From contig NZ_LIWB01000008.1 in the NCBI RefSeq assembly GCF_001905725.1, forward strand, positions 1-64,000: a DNA stretch of 64,000 nucleotides. Direction: 5' to 3'. Both the position numbers and the translations under genes were made by a program. This document shows, piece by piece, positions 23,645-31,036 of this stretch. The notes beneath the pieces are model-generated. The model saw only the letters and a program-made list of their open reading frames with translations. It was not told where the DNA came from and made no database searches. Position 1 is the first letter of the stretch, and each line of letters begins with the position of its first letter. The stretch comes from Streptomyces sp. CB02400. Its GTDB lineage: Bacteria; Actinomycetota; Actinomycetes; Streptomycetales; Streptomycetaceae.

Positions 23645-25131
23645 CCCGGCGGCAGCCGTACACCGTCGCCTCCGTGCCGCCCGGCCACCGCGTCGGCCCG
23701 TGGATCGTCGAGAAGCCGCTCGGCGCGGGGGCCTTCGGCAATGTGTACGCGGCCCGGCACGAGGACCCCGGTGCCGAACCGGCCCGCGCGGCCCTGAAGT
23801 TCCTGCCGACCGGCACGCGCACCCCGCGCCAGCTGCGCCATCTGCGCGAGCTGGCCGAGCGAGAGGTGTCGCTGCTGCGCAGGGTGCGTTCCCCGCGCCT
23901 GGTCCGGATGTACGACGTGCTGACGGTGGACGACCCGGAGCACCCGCAACTGGACGGCGCGACCGTGCTCGTACTGGAGGAGGCGCGGGGTTCGCTCGAC
24001 GGTCTGCTCACCGGCCCGGAGCCGCCCGGGAACGGGCCCGCCCTGCTGGCGCAGATCTGCGAGGGGCTCCAGCAGCTGCACGAGGCCGGCTGGGTGCACG
24101 GCGACCTCAAGCCGGGCAACGTCCTGCTGATGGCGGACGGCACGGTCCGGCTGGGCGACTTCAACCTGGCGGCCGAACTCGAGGGAACGCACGCCTACTC
24201 ACCGGCCTTCGCGACCGCCGACTACACACCGCCGGAGCTGCTGTGGTCCGAGGTGAGCGAGAAGGGCATGCAGATCAGGCAGACCGCGGACGTGTGGGCG
24301 TTCGGCGTGCTCGCGCATGTCGTCCTGACCGGTTCCTTCCCCCTGCCCGGCGGCACTCCCGCCGCGCGCAGGGACGCGGCGGTGCACTACGCCCGCGGCG
24401 ACGAGGGGTTGCGTCTCTCCCCGGAACTGACCGCTCCATGGCGGGAGATCCTCGAGGACTGCCTGGCACCCACGCACAAGGAGCGCGCACGGCATGACGC
24501 GGCGTCTCTGCGGCGCAGGGTGGCCCGCGCGGGAGAGGCGCGGGGCACCGGCCGGAGTGCTCCGCGCCGGAGTGCTCCGCGCGGGCGGCGGCACGCCCTG
24601 GTCGGGGCGGGATGCGCGATCGTGCTCGCGGCGGCCGGGCTCGGTCTCGACGGTCTGGCGAACGGTGGGCCGGGGACGGAAGCCGGGCGCTCTTCGGATG
24701 CTTCGGCCTCTCCGTCGTCTCTGTCCTCCCCGGCCTCTCCGGCCGGCACATCGCTCGGCGCGGCGGGCGTGGGCCTCCTGCCCGGTACCACCGGTATGGG
24801 GTCCCTCGTCGGGAAGGGCTGGGGCCGCTGCCCGTCCGGCCACGTCTGCTTCTTCTCCGAGGAGCAGGGCCAGGGCGAGATGTGCGGATGGGAAGGCGAC
24901 GACCCCGATTGGGTGAGCGGCCTGAACGACTGCCCGTGGGCGCGGAAGCAGGAACCCGCGTCGGTGTTCAACAACGGGATGCGCGACCCCCGGGGCTACG
25001 TCCACGTCGTCTACTTCGAGGAACGGGGCCTGCGGGACCGGGCCGGCTGTGTGAAGCGGGGAGAACGGCGCGACCTCGATCCCGGGTCCCCGGTCGGTTC
25101 CCACACCTGGGCCACGTCCTGTGCCCTCTGA
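23641..25131 (+). CDS. Transmembrane Ser/Thr protein kinase with I36-like ectodomain
   Basis: A 496-residue Hanks-type kinase. The Gly loop LGAGAFGNVY (27-36), Lys53, HGDLKPGN (153-160), DFN (173-175, in place of DFG), PPEL and D217 in ADVWAFG are all visible. A basic linker (about 300-317), one membrane helix (about 319-340) and a Ser/Pro stalk lead to an extracellular Cys-rich domain (about 396-496, RCPSGHVCFFSEEQGQGEMC ... SVFNNGMRDPRGYVHVVYF) of the same type as the M23 tail and the 25212 protein. Kinases usually carry PASTA or sugar-binding sensors; this one is unusual. It starts with GTG coupled to the FHA-like gene. Confidence 0.88.
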   Translation: MTRRQPYTVASVPPGHRVGPWIVEKPLGAGAFGNVYAARHEDPGAEPARAALKFLPTGTRTPRQLRHLRELAEREVSLLRRVRSPRLVRMYDVLTVDDPEHPQLDGATVLVLEEARGSLDGLLTGPEPPGNGPALLAQICEGLQQLHEAGWVHGDLKPGNVLLMADGTVRLGDFNLAAELEGTHAYSPAFATADYTPPELLWSEVSEKGMQIRQTADVWAFGVLAHVVLTGSFPLPGGTPAARRDAAVHYARGDEGLRLSPELTAPWREILEDCLAPTHKERARHDAASLRRRVARAGEARGTGRSAPRRSAPRGRRHALVGAGCAIVLAAAGLGLDGLANGGPGTEAGRSSDASASPSSLSSPASPAGTSLGAAGVGLLPGTTGMGSLVGKGWGRCPSGHVCFFSEEQGQGEMCGWEGDDPDWVSGLNDCPWARKQEPASVFNNGMRDPRGYVHVVYFEERGLRDRAGCVKRGERRDLDPGSPVGSHTWATSCAL

Positions 25132-25211
25132 TGTACGAGGTACCGCGCCCGCGGCCCTTCGGCGACGGTGAGTGCCGGAACAACGGACCACACGAACGAA
25201 GGGAGATCCCG

Positions 25212-25598
25212 ATGCGAAGGATCAGTCTGCTCCTCGGAGCGGCGGCCACCGCGGTGGTGGCCTCTTTGGCGACGGCGCCCGCGTCGTCCGCCGGCGCCGC
25301 GGACACCTGCGTCAGCGGGGAGTTCTGCCTCTACTCCGGCACCAACCAGACCGGCACGCTCCTGTGGAGCGGGGCCGGGAACCTGGACCACAAGGTCTCC
25401 GGCGCCCGCTCGTACAAGAACCTGGGGACGGAGTATCCCGGCGCGGACCACATCTACATCGACTGGTACCACTACATCGACGGCACCAAGTTCACCCACA
25501 ACAACACCTGCGTGCACTACCCGCCGGACACCTACAAGGGCAACTTCCACGACTACGCGTACGTCACCGCGGCCACATGGGGCGGCGAGTGCCCCTGA
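25212..25598 (+). CDS. Secreted I36-family-like protein
   Basis: A 128-residue exported protein: signal peptide (MRRISLLLGAAATAVVASLA, cleavage near SAGAA), then about 95 residues with DTCVSGEFCLYSGTNQTG, SGARSYKNLG ... ADHIYIDWY and a final TWGGEC. The C-x5-C-[LF]-[YF]-S opening, the S-x-x-N-x-G centre and the W-x-x-C end match the kinase ectodomain and the M23 tail. It could be the diffusible ligand, a competitor, or a protease inhibitor. GGGAGA precedes the ATG. It follows the kinase by 80 bp and is closed by a strong hairpin, so it is probably the last gene of the locus. Confidence 0.78.
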   Translation: MRRISLLLGAAATAVVASLATAPASSAGAADTCVSGEFCLYSGTNQTGTLLWSGAGNLDHKVSGARSYKNLGTEYPGADHIYIDWYHYIDGTKFTHNNTCVHYPPDTYKGNFHDYAYVTAATWGGECP

Positions 25599-25616
25599 CG
25601 GGCGGATGCGGTCACC

Positions 25617-25656
25617 CGGTCGGCTCCCGAGGGCAACGGTCCTCGGGAGCCGACCG
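25617..25656. terminator. Strong hairpin terminator
   Basis: A 16-bp perfect stem (25617-25632 with 25641-25656, arm CGGTCGGCTCCCGAGG) and an 8-base loop GCAACGGT follow the I36 protein gene. It marks the end of the accessory locus before the core transglycosylase gene. Confidence 0.8.
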
Positions 25657-25752
25657 CGTGCGACTTTGTCCACGTGATCACCCCACACGGCGGATGCCGC
25701 CCTTAAACTGACGTGCGGTGATGGACTGCCGGACGGCGAGGGGCGGTTGACG

Positions 25753-26757
25753 GTGCGTAAGGCATGGGTCGCGGCGGGGATCGCCGTCAGTTCCGCGCTC
25801 GCCTTCGTGATGCTGCTCGTCGTCGGGGTCTACGTCGTCGCCGGGAACCTCGTCAACGGAGTGGGTGGCGGGGCGACCAAGACCCTCGCCAAGGGGAGCG
25901 TGCCGGCCGCGTACCAGGCGCTCGTGCAGAAGTGGGGCAACCACTGCCCCGCCATCAACCCGGCCCTGCTCGCCGCCCAGCTCTACCAGGAGAGCGGATT
26001 CAACCCGAAGGCACAGAGCCATGCGGCGGCGCAGGGCATCGCCCAGTTCATCCCCGGTACGTGGGCCACGCACGGGATCGACGGGGACGGGGACGGGGAC
26101 CGTGACGTGTGGGACCCGAAGGACGCGATCCCGTCGGCGGCGGCGTACGACTGCGCGCTCGCGTCCTATGTGAAGGACGTCGGCGGGGATCTGACCGAAA
26201 ACATGCTCGCCTCGTACAACGCGGGGGCGTACGCGGTGATCAAGTACGGGGGTGTTCCGCCGTACAAGGAGACGCAGAACTACGTCAAGCGGATCCGGGC
26301 GCTGGAGAAGAGCTTCGCCGCGCCGGTGGGTCGGGTCGATCCGTCGGAGCAGGCCGCCGGGGCCATCGCGTACGCGCAGAAGAAGCTCGGGACGCTGTAT
26401 CTGTGGGGCGGTAACGGTACGCCTGAGCAGGGAGGACGGTTCGACTGCTCGGGACTGACCAAGGCGGCGTACGAGAGCGTGGGGATCACGCTGCCGCGGG
26501 TGGCCAACGACCAGTACAACGCGGGGCCGCATCCCGCACGGGACGAACTGCTGCCGGGCGATCTGGTGTTCTTCTCGGACGACCTCACCAATTCCCGGGC
26601 CATCCGGCATGTGGGCATTTATGTCGGCGGCGGGTACATGATCGACGCGCCCCGGACCGGGGCCGTGATCCGATTCGACCCGATCGACACTCCTGACTAC
26701 TTTGGTGCCACCCGTGTCACCGAAGATGGCGCGAAAGCACTCCCCACCACGGTGTGA
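25753..26757 (+). CDS. Bifunctional lytic transglycosylase / NlpC-P60 endopeptidase
   Basis: A 334-residue cell-wall hydrolase. An N-terminal membrane anchor (about 8-34) leads to a soluble lytic transglycosylase domain (about 65-190) with the catalytic Glu in LYQESGFNPKAQS, and a C-terminal NlpC/P60 domain (about 205-320) with the catalytic Cys in RFDCSGLTKAAY and His in RHVGIYVGGGYMID. Both active sites look intact. I start at the GTG at 25753; a TTG at 25747 is the alternative. In S. coelicolor order this gene (SCO4132) directly follows the cmd cluster. As VirB1-type muramidases do, it may open the wall for that membrane complex. Confidence 0.88.
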   Translation: MRKAWVAAGIAVSSALAFVMLLVVGVYVVAGNLVNGVGGGATKTLAKGSVPAAYQALVQKWGNHCPAINPALLAAQLYQESGFNPKAQSHAAAQGIAQFIPGTWATHGIDGDGDGDRDVWDPKDAIPSAAAYDCALASYVKDVGGDLTENMLASYNAGAYAVIKYGGVPPYKETQNYVKRIRALEKSFAAPVGRVDPSEQAAGAIAYAQKKLGTLYLWGGNGTPEQGGRFDCSGLTKAAYESVGITLPRVANDQYNAGPHPARDELLPGDLVFFSDDLTNSRAIRHVGIYVGGGYMIDAPRTGAVIRFDPIDTPDYFGATRVTEDGAKALPTTV

Positions 26758-26968
26758 GCGGAGTGTCAACCCACCCCCTGAACTGCGGAGACGTATCTCT
26801 CTTCGATAACGTCTGCGTGATCATTCAGTGGAGTGTGGAACGTATCAACGGGGGCCGTGCGTTCCTGTTGTCGTAGCCGATCGGACGAGCGGATCTACAA
26901 ACCACGGGGGTGGCAGGAACGGCGTGCGAACGGTGCGCCGGAAGACATGACGAAGGGGCCGCAGCACC

Positions 26969-27679
26969 ATGGCTGGACTCGCCGATTCCGGGTCGAACCC
27001 CGACGTCGACCTGCTCTATGACATCAATGGCCTGGCGAAGGCCGCACCGACGTGGTTCGACCACGTCATGGAGTTCGTGGGCGAGTTCGGCCTGCTGTTC
27101 GCCCTGCTGGGGCTGCTGGTGTGGTGCTGGTGGGGTGTCAGGCGGCGGGGCGGCGAGGATGCGGCTCCGGCCGTGGCGGGCCTGGTGTGGGCTCCGCTCG
27201 CGGCGGGCGTCGCGGTTCTGGTGAACGTGCCGATACGTGGGTTCGTGGAGAGGCGGCGGCCCTTCCTCGACCATGAGGGGCTCGAGGTCCTGGTCGACGG
27301 GAAGAACGACTACTCGTTCGTCAGCGACCACGCGACGCTCTGCATGGCGCTGGCGGTGGGGCTGTTCCTGGTCAACCGGCGGCTCGGGATCGTCGGGCTG
27401 GTGCTGGGGCTGCTGGGCGGGTTCATCCGGGTCTACATGGGCGTGCACTATCCGACGGACGTCGTGGGCGGGCTCGCGCTCGGTACGGCTGTCGCGTTGT
27501 TGCTCTCGCCGGTCGCCATGGCGTTGCTGACGCCGCTGATGCGGGCGATCGAGCGGTCGCCGAGGGCGGGTTGGCTGGTCACGGCGCGCGGACGGCATCA
27601 TGTCGAGGCGGGGCGGGTCGCGCCGGGGGCCAGGAACGGGGCACCGGGCGGCCCCGAGGCGCGGGATCTGGCGGCCTGA
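26969..27679 (+). CDS. PAP2-family phosphatase, undecaprenyl-diphosphatase-like
   Basis: A 236-residue polytopic membrane phosphatase with about six helices. The three PAP2 signature motifs are present: VERRRPF (KX6RP-like), SFVSDHATL (with the His acting as acid) and RVYMGVHYPTDVVGG (with the nucleophilic His and Asp). The pattern suits lipid-pyrophosphate phosphatases of the BcrC type that recycle undecaprenyl pyrophosphate on the outer membrane face. The last 40 residues are low-complexity and basic/Ala/Gly-rich. It is downstream of, and in line with, the transglycosylase/NlpC gene. Confidence 0.86.
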   Translation: MAGLADSGSNPDVDLLYDINGLAKAAPTWFDHVMEFVGEFGLLFALLGLLVWCWWGVRRRGGEDAAPAVAGLVWAPLAAGVAVLVNVPIRGFVERRRPFLDHEGLEVLVDGKNDYSFVSDHATLCMALAVGLFLVNRRLGIVGLVLGLLGGFIRVYMGVHYPTDVVGGLALGTAVALLLSPVAMALLTPLMRAIERSPRAGWLVTARGRHHVEAGRVAPGARNGAPGGPEARDLAA

Positions 27680-27761
27680 GCCCGCGTCGACCGGAGCCGG
27701 AAGAGGCGCCGGGCGCGGACTCGACGGCTCGTTGTCGGTCCCCCCTGCCGGACTCGCCCGC

Positions 27762-29023
27762 GTGACCAGCAGCATGGGAGCTCCCGTTCCGATTCCTGCC
27801 GATCCCCGGGCCTCCGAGACGTACGCCGACCGGGCGCGTACGCAGGGACCCGGCGTCGAGGCCGACGCGCGCGTCCTGCTCGGACGGGTCAGACGGAGCA
27901 AGGCGACGGCCTGGGACAAGCCCGGACGGTTCGTGGACGAGGCGGAGCGCATGGCGCGAGGGCTGCCCGGCGCCCATCTGCCGTGGTTCTGGGACACCGT
28001 CGTCGGCGACGACACCACCCGGATACCCCGCCTGCTGGCCCTGCTCGGCGAGCACGGCCCGCTCCCGGTGACCGACGCGGCGGTGGACCTGTTCCGCTGG
28101 CGCACGGGTGTGCCGCGACCGGTCGCGGCGCTGGTCCTCGACGGCATCGTGGGCAGTGGCGGCCAGGCCGCCGACCTCAAGCTGTGCCGCGCGAAGCCGT
28201 ACAGGGCGGACCGTTTCACCGCGCCCCTGTACCTCGACCTGCTGCGGAGGCTCGGCCCCACCGGCCGACTGGCGGTGCTCTCCGCCGCTCTGCCGGAGGA
28301 TCCCGCCGACCTGTGGGCCCCCGGTGGCACGACCGCCGTCGCGGAACGGATGGCCACCGCGTGGTCGGACCTGCTCGGTGTCACCCCGTACGCCGACGAC
28401 GGCAGCCATGCCGCCGCGCTGGCCGAGGACCACGGCCTGCCCGGGAGTTGGGCCACCGCCCTGCTCACCGGCTGCCCGGCGGAACCGCTCGACGCCGACG
28501 GGACCCGGGCCGCCGCCACTGCCGTCACCTGGGCGCTCGCCGAACGGCCGGTCGGCGACCCGGCCGCCGAGGGCGCACGCGCGCTGATCGACCTCCTCAC
28601 CGGCGCCCCCGCCGAACTGCGCACCGCCCTGCGCGCCTTGGCGGACCGGTCCCTCACCACCCCGGTTCCGCCGGGCCAGTACGAGGCCAATCCCCTCTTC
28701 AGCGTCCCGGACCTGGTGGACGAGGTGGCGTCGGCCCTCGGCGTCGGCCGGGACGCGGCGGCCCTCCACCTCCAGCCGTACGCCCTGGACCGCCCGGCCG
28801 ACCGCACCGTACGCCCTGGACCGCCCGGCCGACCGCACCGTACGCCGCTGGAACGGCTGGACCCCCGGACCACCACCGTGCCGTCCGCGGGGAACTCACC
28901 GCCGTGAAGGCGCCCCGCCCCGTGCGCGGTGAGCCGGCGGCCCTTCCGTCGCCCGCGCACGAACGGTTCGCCCGGGCCTGGAAGGAGGGCACGGCACCCC
29001 TGCGGGCGAAGGGCCGGGGCTGA
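27762..29023 (+). pseudogene. DUF4132-like protein with a 31-bp duplication and a further frameshift
   Basis: The frame from GTG 27762 (or ATG 27774) runs about 340 residues of Ala/Leu-rich helical protein. It then meets a 31-bp perfect tandem duplication (28779-28809 and 28810-28840), which throws it into a false ending at 28907. Removing one copy restores DRTVRRWNGWTP; also removing one C from the C5 run at 28862-28866 continues as DHHRAVRGELTAV ... HERFARAWKEGTAP, with strong third-position GC, to the TGA at 29023. The repaired ending (SVPDLVDEV ... RRWNGWT) resembles the middle of DUF4132 proteins as I recall them, much shortened. It is probably a decaying gene of unknown function. Confidence 0.6.
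28779..28840 (+). repeat. 31-bp perfect tandem duplication
   Basis: Two identical 31-bp units beginning TACGCCCTGGACCGCC lie head to tail, and the flanks continue the period for a few more bases on each side (28776-28846). Because 31 is not a multiple of three, it shifts the reading frame of the surrounding gene. Confidence 0.9.
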
Positions 29024-29078
29024 CCTCACATCCGGGTGCGGCCCACGCGCGGCTGCCGGTACGGGGACAGGGCGCGGG

Positions 29079-29249
29079 TCACTCGCCGGTGTGGTTCTGG
29101 GCGTCTTTTCTGGCTTGGCTTCTGGCTCTTCTGGCTGGGCCCCGCCAGCCGCAGGTGCAGTGGGCTGTGCAGAAGGGGCCCTGTTCGGTGGTGGTCGTGG
29201 TGTGGGAGGCGGGGGGCGGGGCGTCGTCCTGGTGCGGCACGTCGACCAC
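29079..29249 (-). CDS. Small Cys-rich conserved-looking protein
   Basis: A 56-residue frame from GTG 29249 to TGA 29079. It reads MVDVPHQDD, then a Pro/Thr stretch, then GPFCTAHCTCGWRGPARRAR and a Lys/Gln/Asp-rich helical end. The FC-x3-C-x-CGWRGPARRARS pattern recurs in small uncharacterised Streptomyces proteins as I remember them, and may bind a metal. It fills most of the gap between the broken DUF4132-like gene and the lipoprotein gene. The ribosome site (AGGG) is weak. The function is unknown. Confidence 0.55.
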   Translation of the reverse strand: MVDVPHQDDAPPPASHTTTTTEQGPFCTAHCTCGWRGPARRARSQARKDAQNHTGE

Positions 29250-29303
29250 GGTAGCGCCCTGCTCGTCGGCGTGACGGGGTCATTTATCGGTCGTTAACCG
29301 GGC

Positions 29304-30128
29304 ATGGCTCGGATGCGCGGCGTGGTGGCTGGGATCGGGGCGGTGTGCTGCCTGGGGCTCGGGGGCGTGGGCTGTGCGGACAGTGGTGCCGTGACCGGAG
29401 GGGCGCCCGGCGGGGATCCGGTGCGGGTGTTGAGGGGGGCCGCCGACGCGCTTGTGGATGCCGGGAGTTCCAAGGCGACCACCTCCCTGGAGATGGCGAC
29501 CGGCGGGACCCGGGTCACCATCCGGGGCGAGGGCGTGTACGACTACCGCAAGCGGCTCGGGCGGCTGAAGGTGGTGCTGCCGCGGGATCCGGCCGGGAAG
29601 GTCGTCCGGCGGCCCATCACCGAACTGCTCGCCCCGGGCGCACTGTTCATGAAGAACCGGGGAGCCGGGGTGCCCGACGACAAGTGGGTGCGGGTGGACA
29701 CCGGGACACTGTCCGACGGGAACCTCGTCACCGGCGGGGCGACCGATCCGTTCGCCGCCGCCGAGGTGCTGCGCGGGACGCGGTCGGCGACGTTCGTGGG
29801 GCGGACCGAGGTCGCGGGGGCGAAGGTGCGCCACTACCGGGGGACCGCCGACCTGCGGCACGCCTCACGGGACGCCACGGGCGCGAACCGGGAGGCGCTG
29901 GGCGCGGCGGCGAAAGGGTTCGCCACCGCGCGGGTGCCGTTCGACGCCTACCTCGACGACGAGGGGCGGATCCGCAAGCTCCGGCACCGGTTCAGCTTCG
30001 TCAACGGCCGGCAGGACGAGCCCGTCGCGGTCGCCTCGACCACGCTGCTGTACGACTTCGGGATCCCGGCCGACGTACGGCTTCCCGAGGGCGAGGACAT
30101 CTACGCGGGCCGGATCGCCGCGGAGTGA
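29304..30128 (+). CDS. Putative lipoprotein, LppX/LprG-like
   Basis: A 274-residue exported lipoprotein. The signal sequence ends in the lipobox GGVGC (Cys24), followed by a short Gly/Ala tether. The rest alternates beta strands and fits the concave beta-sheet fold of LppX/LprAFG lipid carriers (VTIRGEGVYDYRKR ... KWVRVDTGTL ... RHRFSFVNG). This suggests binding of a lipid or glycolipid at the outer membrane face. It corresponds by order to SCO4134 of S. coelicolor, annotated as a lipoprotein. It is monocistronic, with a weak hairpin after it (AGGCCGG ... CCGGCCT, 30148-30167). Confidence 0.8.
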   Translation: MARMRGVVAGIGAVCCLGLGGVGCADSGAVTGGAPGGDPVRVLRGAADALVDAGSSKATTSLEMATGGTRVTIRGEGVYDYRKRLGRLKVVLPRDPAGKVVRRPITELLAPGALFMKNRGAGVPDDKWVRVDTGTLSDGNLVTGGATDPFAAAEVLRGTRSATFVGRTEVAGAKVRHYRGTADLRHASRDATGANREALGAAAKGFATARVPFDAYLDDEGRIRKLRHRFSFVNGRQDEPVAVASTTLLYDFGIPADVRLPEGEDIYAGRIAAE

Positions 30129-30251
30129 GGCCGGGAAGGCCGGGGAAAGGCCGGGAGTGACCGGCCTGAACTAGCCCTTCCGTGCCATGCGCGGTGTGTA
30201 GGGCGCTCCCTACTCTAGGAAGTCGGTGACGACAGAGGTGAGGTGAGGCGC

Positions 30252-30428
30252 GTGGCACCGCTCGGCGGTGGGACGGTTCCGGTTCAGGACCACGTGGCGC
30301 TCGCCGAGATCGAACTCTGCGGGGAGCTGATCATCGCCGCATCCAACGCCGAGGAGCGGCTCAGTCTGGAGAGCATCGACGAGGTGCTGAGGGTGGCCGA
30401 GGCGCGGGCGGAGCCGGACCGTCCCTGA
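30252..30428 (+). CDS. Small conserved hypothetical protein
   Basis: A 58-residue acidic protein (QDHVALAEIELCGELIIAA ... AEERLSLESIDEVLRVAEA), mostly helical, with no membrane segment. I prefer the GTG at 30252, which has AGGTGAGG just upstream; a GTG at 30243 is in frame. It sits between the lipoprotein and csoR, where S. coelicolor also has a small gene (SCO4135) as I recall. The function is unknown. It could be an adaptor or an anti-sigma-antagonist-like peptide, but nothing specific supports either. Confidence 0.65.
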   Translation: MAPLGGGTVPVQDHVALAEIELCGELIIAASNAEERLSLESIDEVLRVAEARAEPDRP

Positions 30429-30437
30429 CACGGCCGG

Positions 30438-30797
30438 TCAGGTCCGGAGCATGCGGGCGATGGCCTGCGTCGCCTCCTTGACCTTCGCGTCGATCTCGTC
30501 GCCGCCCTTGACGGCCGCGTCCGCGACGCAGTGGCGCAGGTGCTCCTCCAGCAGTTGCAGCGCGAACGACTGCAGCGCCTTGGTGGAGGCGGACACCTGG
30601 GTGAGTATGTCGATGCAGTAGACGTCCTCGTCGACCATGCGCTGCAGGCCGCGGATCTGGCCCTCGATGCGGCGCAGGCGTTTGAGGTGCTCCTGCTTCT
30701 GCTTGTGGTAGCCGTGGACGCCGCGGTCGTGATCGGTCACGATGTCCGTCGCGTCCGGGGCGAAGGGCGCGTCCGCGCCGGTCTCGGTGGTCGTCAT
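30438..30797 (-). CDS. csoR: CsoR copper-sensing transcriptional repressor
   Basis: A 119-residue all-helical DUF156/CsoR repressor. The Cu(I) ligands expected for CsoR are in place: Cys in EDVYCIDIL, and His and Cys in LEEHLRHCVAD (C-x24-H-x3-C). The arginine-rich first helix (HLKRLRRIEGQIRGLQRM) is the DNA-contact surface. The ATG at 30797 has AGGAGG upstream. A palindromic CsoR box lies 32 bp before the start, so it is autoregulated, and copper should release it. It corresponds to S. coelicolor SCO4136 and the characterised S. lividans CsoR. Confidence 0.92.
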   Translation of the reverse strand: MTTTETGADAPFAPDATDIVTDHDRGVHGYHKQKQEHLKRLRRIEGQIRGLQRMVDEDVYCIDILTQVSASTKALQSFALQLLEEHLRHCVADAAVKGGDEIDAKVKEATQAIARMLRT

Positions 30798-30828
30798 CGC
30801 GTCCTCCTGGTGCACTGACGGGCGACAC

Positions 30829-30845
30829 ATACCCCTGGTGGGTAT
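30829..30845. promoter_or_regulatory. CsoR operator
   Basis: ATACCC-CTGGT-GGGTAT is a perfect 6-bp-arm inverted repeat with a 5-bp spacer, matching the GC-core, AT-edged CsoR boxes of actinobacteria. It lies just upstream of csoR. A further half-like GGGTATA at about 30862-30868 may belong to an extended site. Confidence 0.75.
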
Positions 30846-30969
30846 ATGGTAGCGAACTTTGCTGGGTATAGGCCTCTTGGCCGATGACATGCGCAGCGGC
30901 CGGAAACGGACCACGGACCGCCCCCGTACTCATCACTCTGCCCGATGGGCGACACTGGGGGGCGGCCCG

Positions 30970-30999
30970 TTCGTCGTGGCCGGATGATGCGCCTAGCAT
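30970..30999 (+). promoter_or_regulatory. Possible promoter of the DUF47-pit operon
   Basis: TTCGTC (30970-30975) and TAGCAT (30994-30999) are 18 bp apart and 38 bp upstream of the DUF47 start. The -10 is a good match and the -35 is weak. No clear PHO-box repeat is seen here. Confidence 0.35.
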
Positions 31000-31036
31000 C
31001 AGCCTGACCGAAACCGATGCTCACCGAGGACCCCAC

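Noticed and set aside
26978..27002. TTCCGGGTCGAACCCC resembling a tRNA T-arm (possible tRNA or att site)
   Set aside because: It is the start of the PAP2 gene (DSGSNPD), and no acceptor stem, D-arm or anticodon arm can be folded around it.
26825..29029. A 734-residue minus-strand frame over the PAP2 and DUF4132-like genes
   Set aside because: It is low-complexity Arg/Ser/Pro sequence antisense to genes with clear PAP2 motifs.
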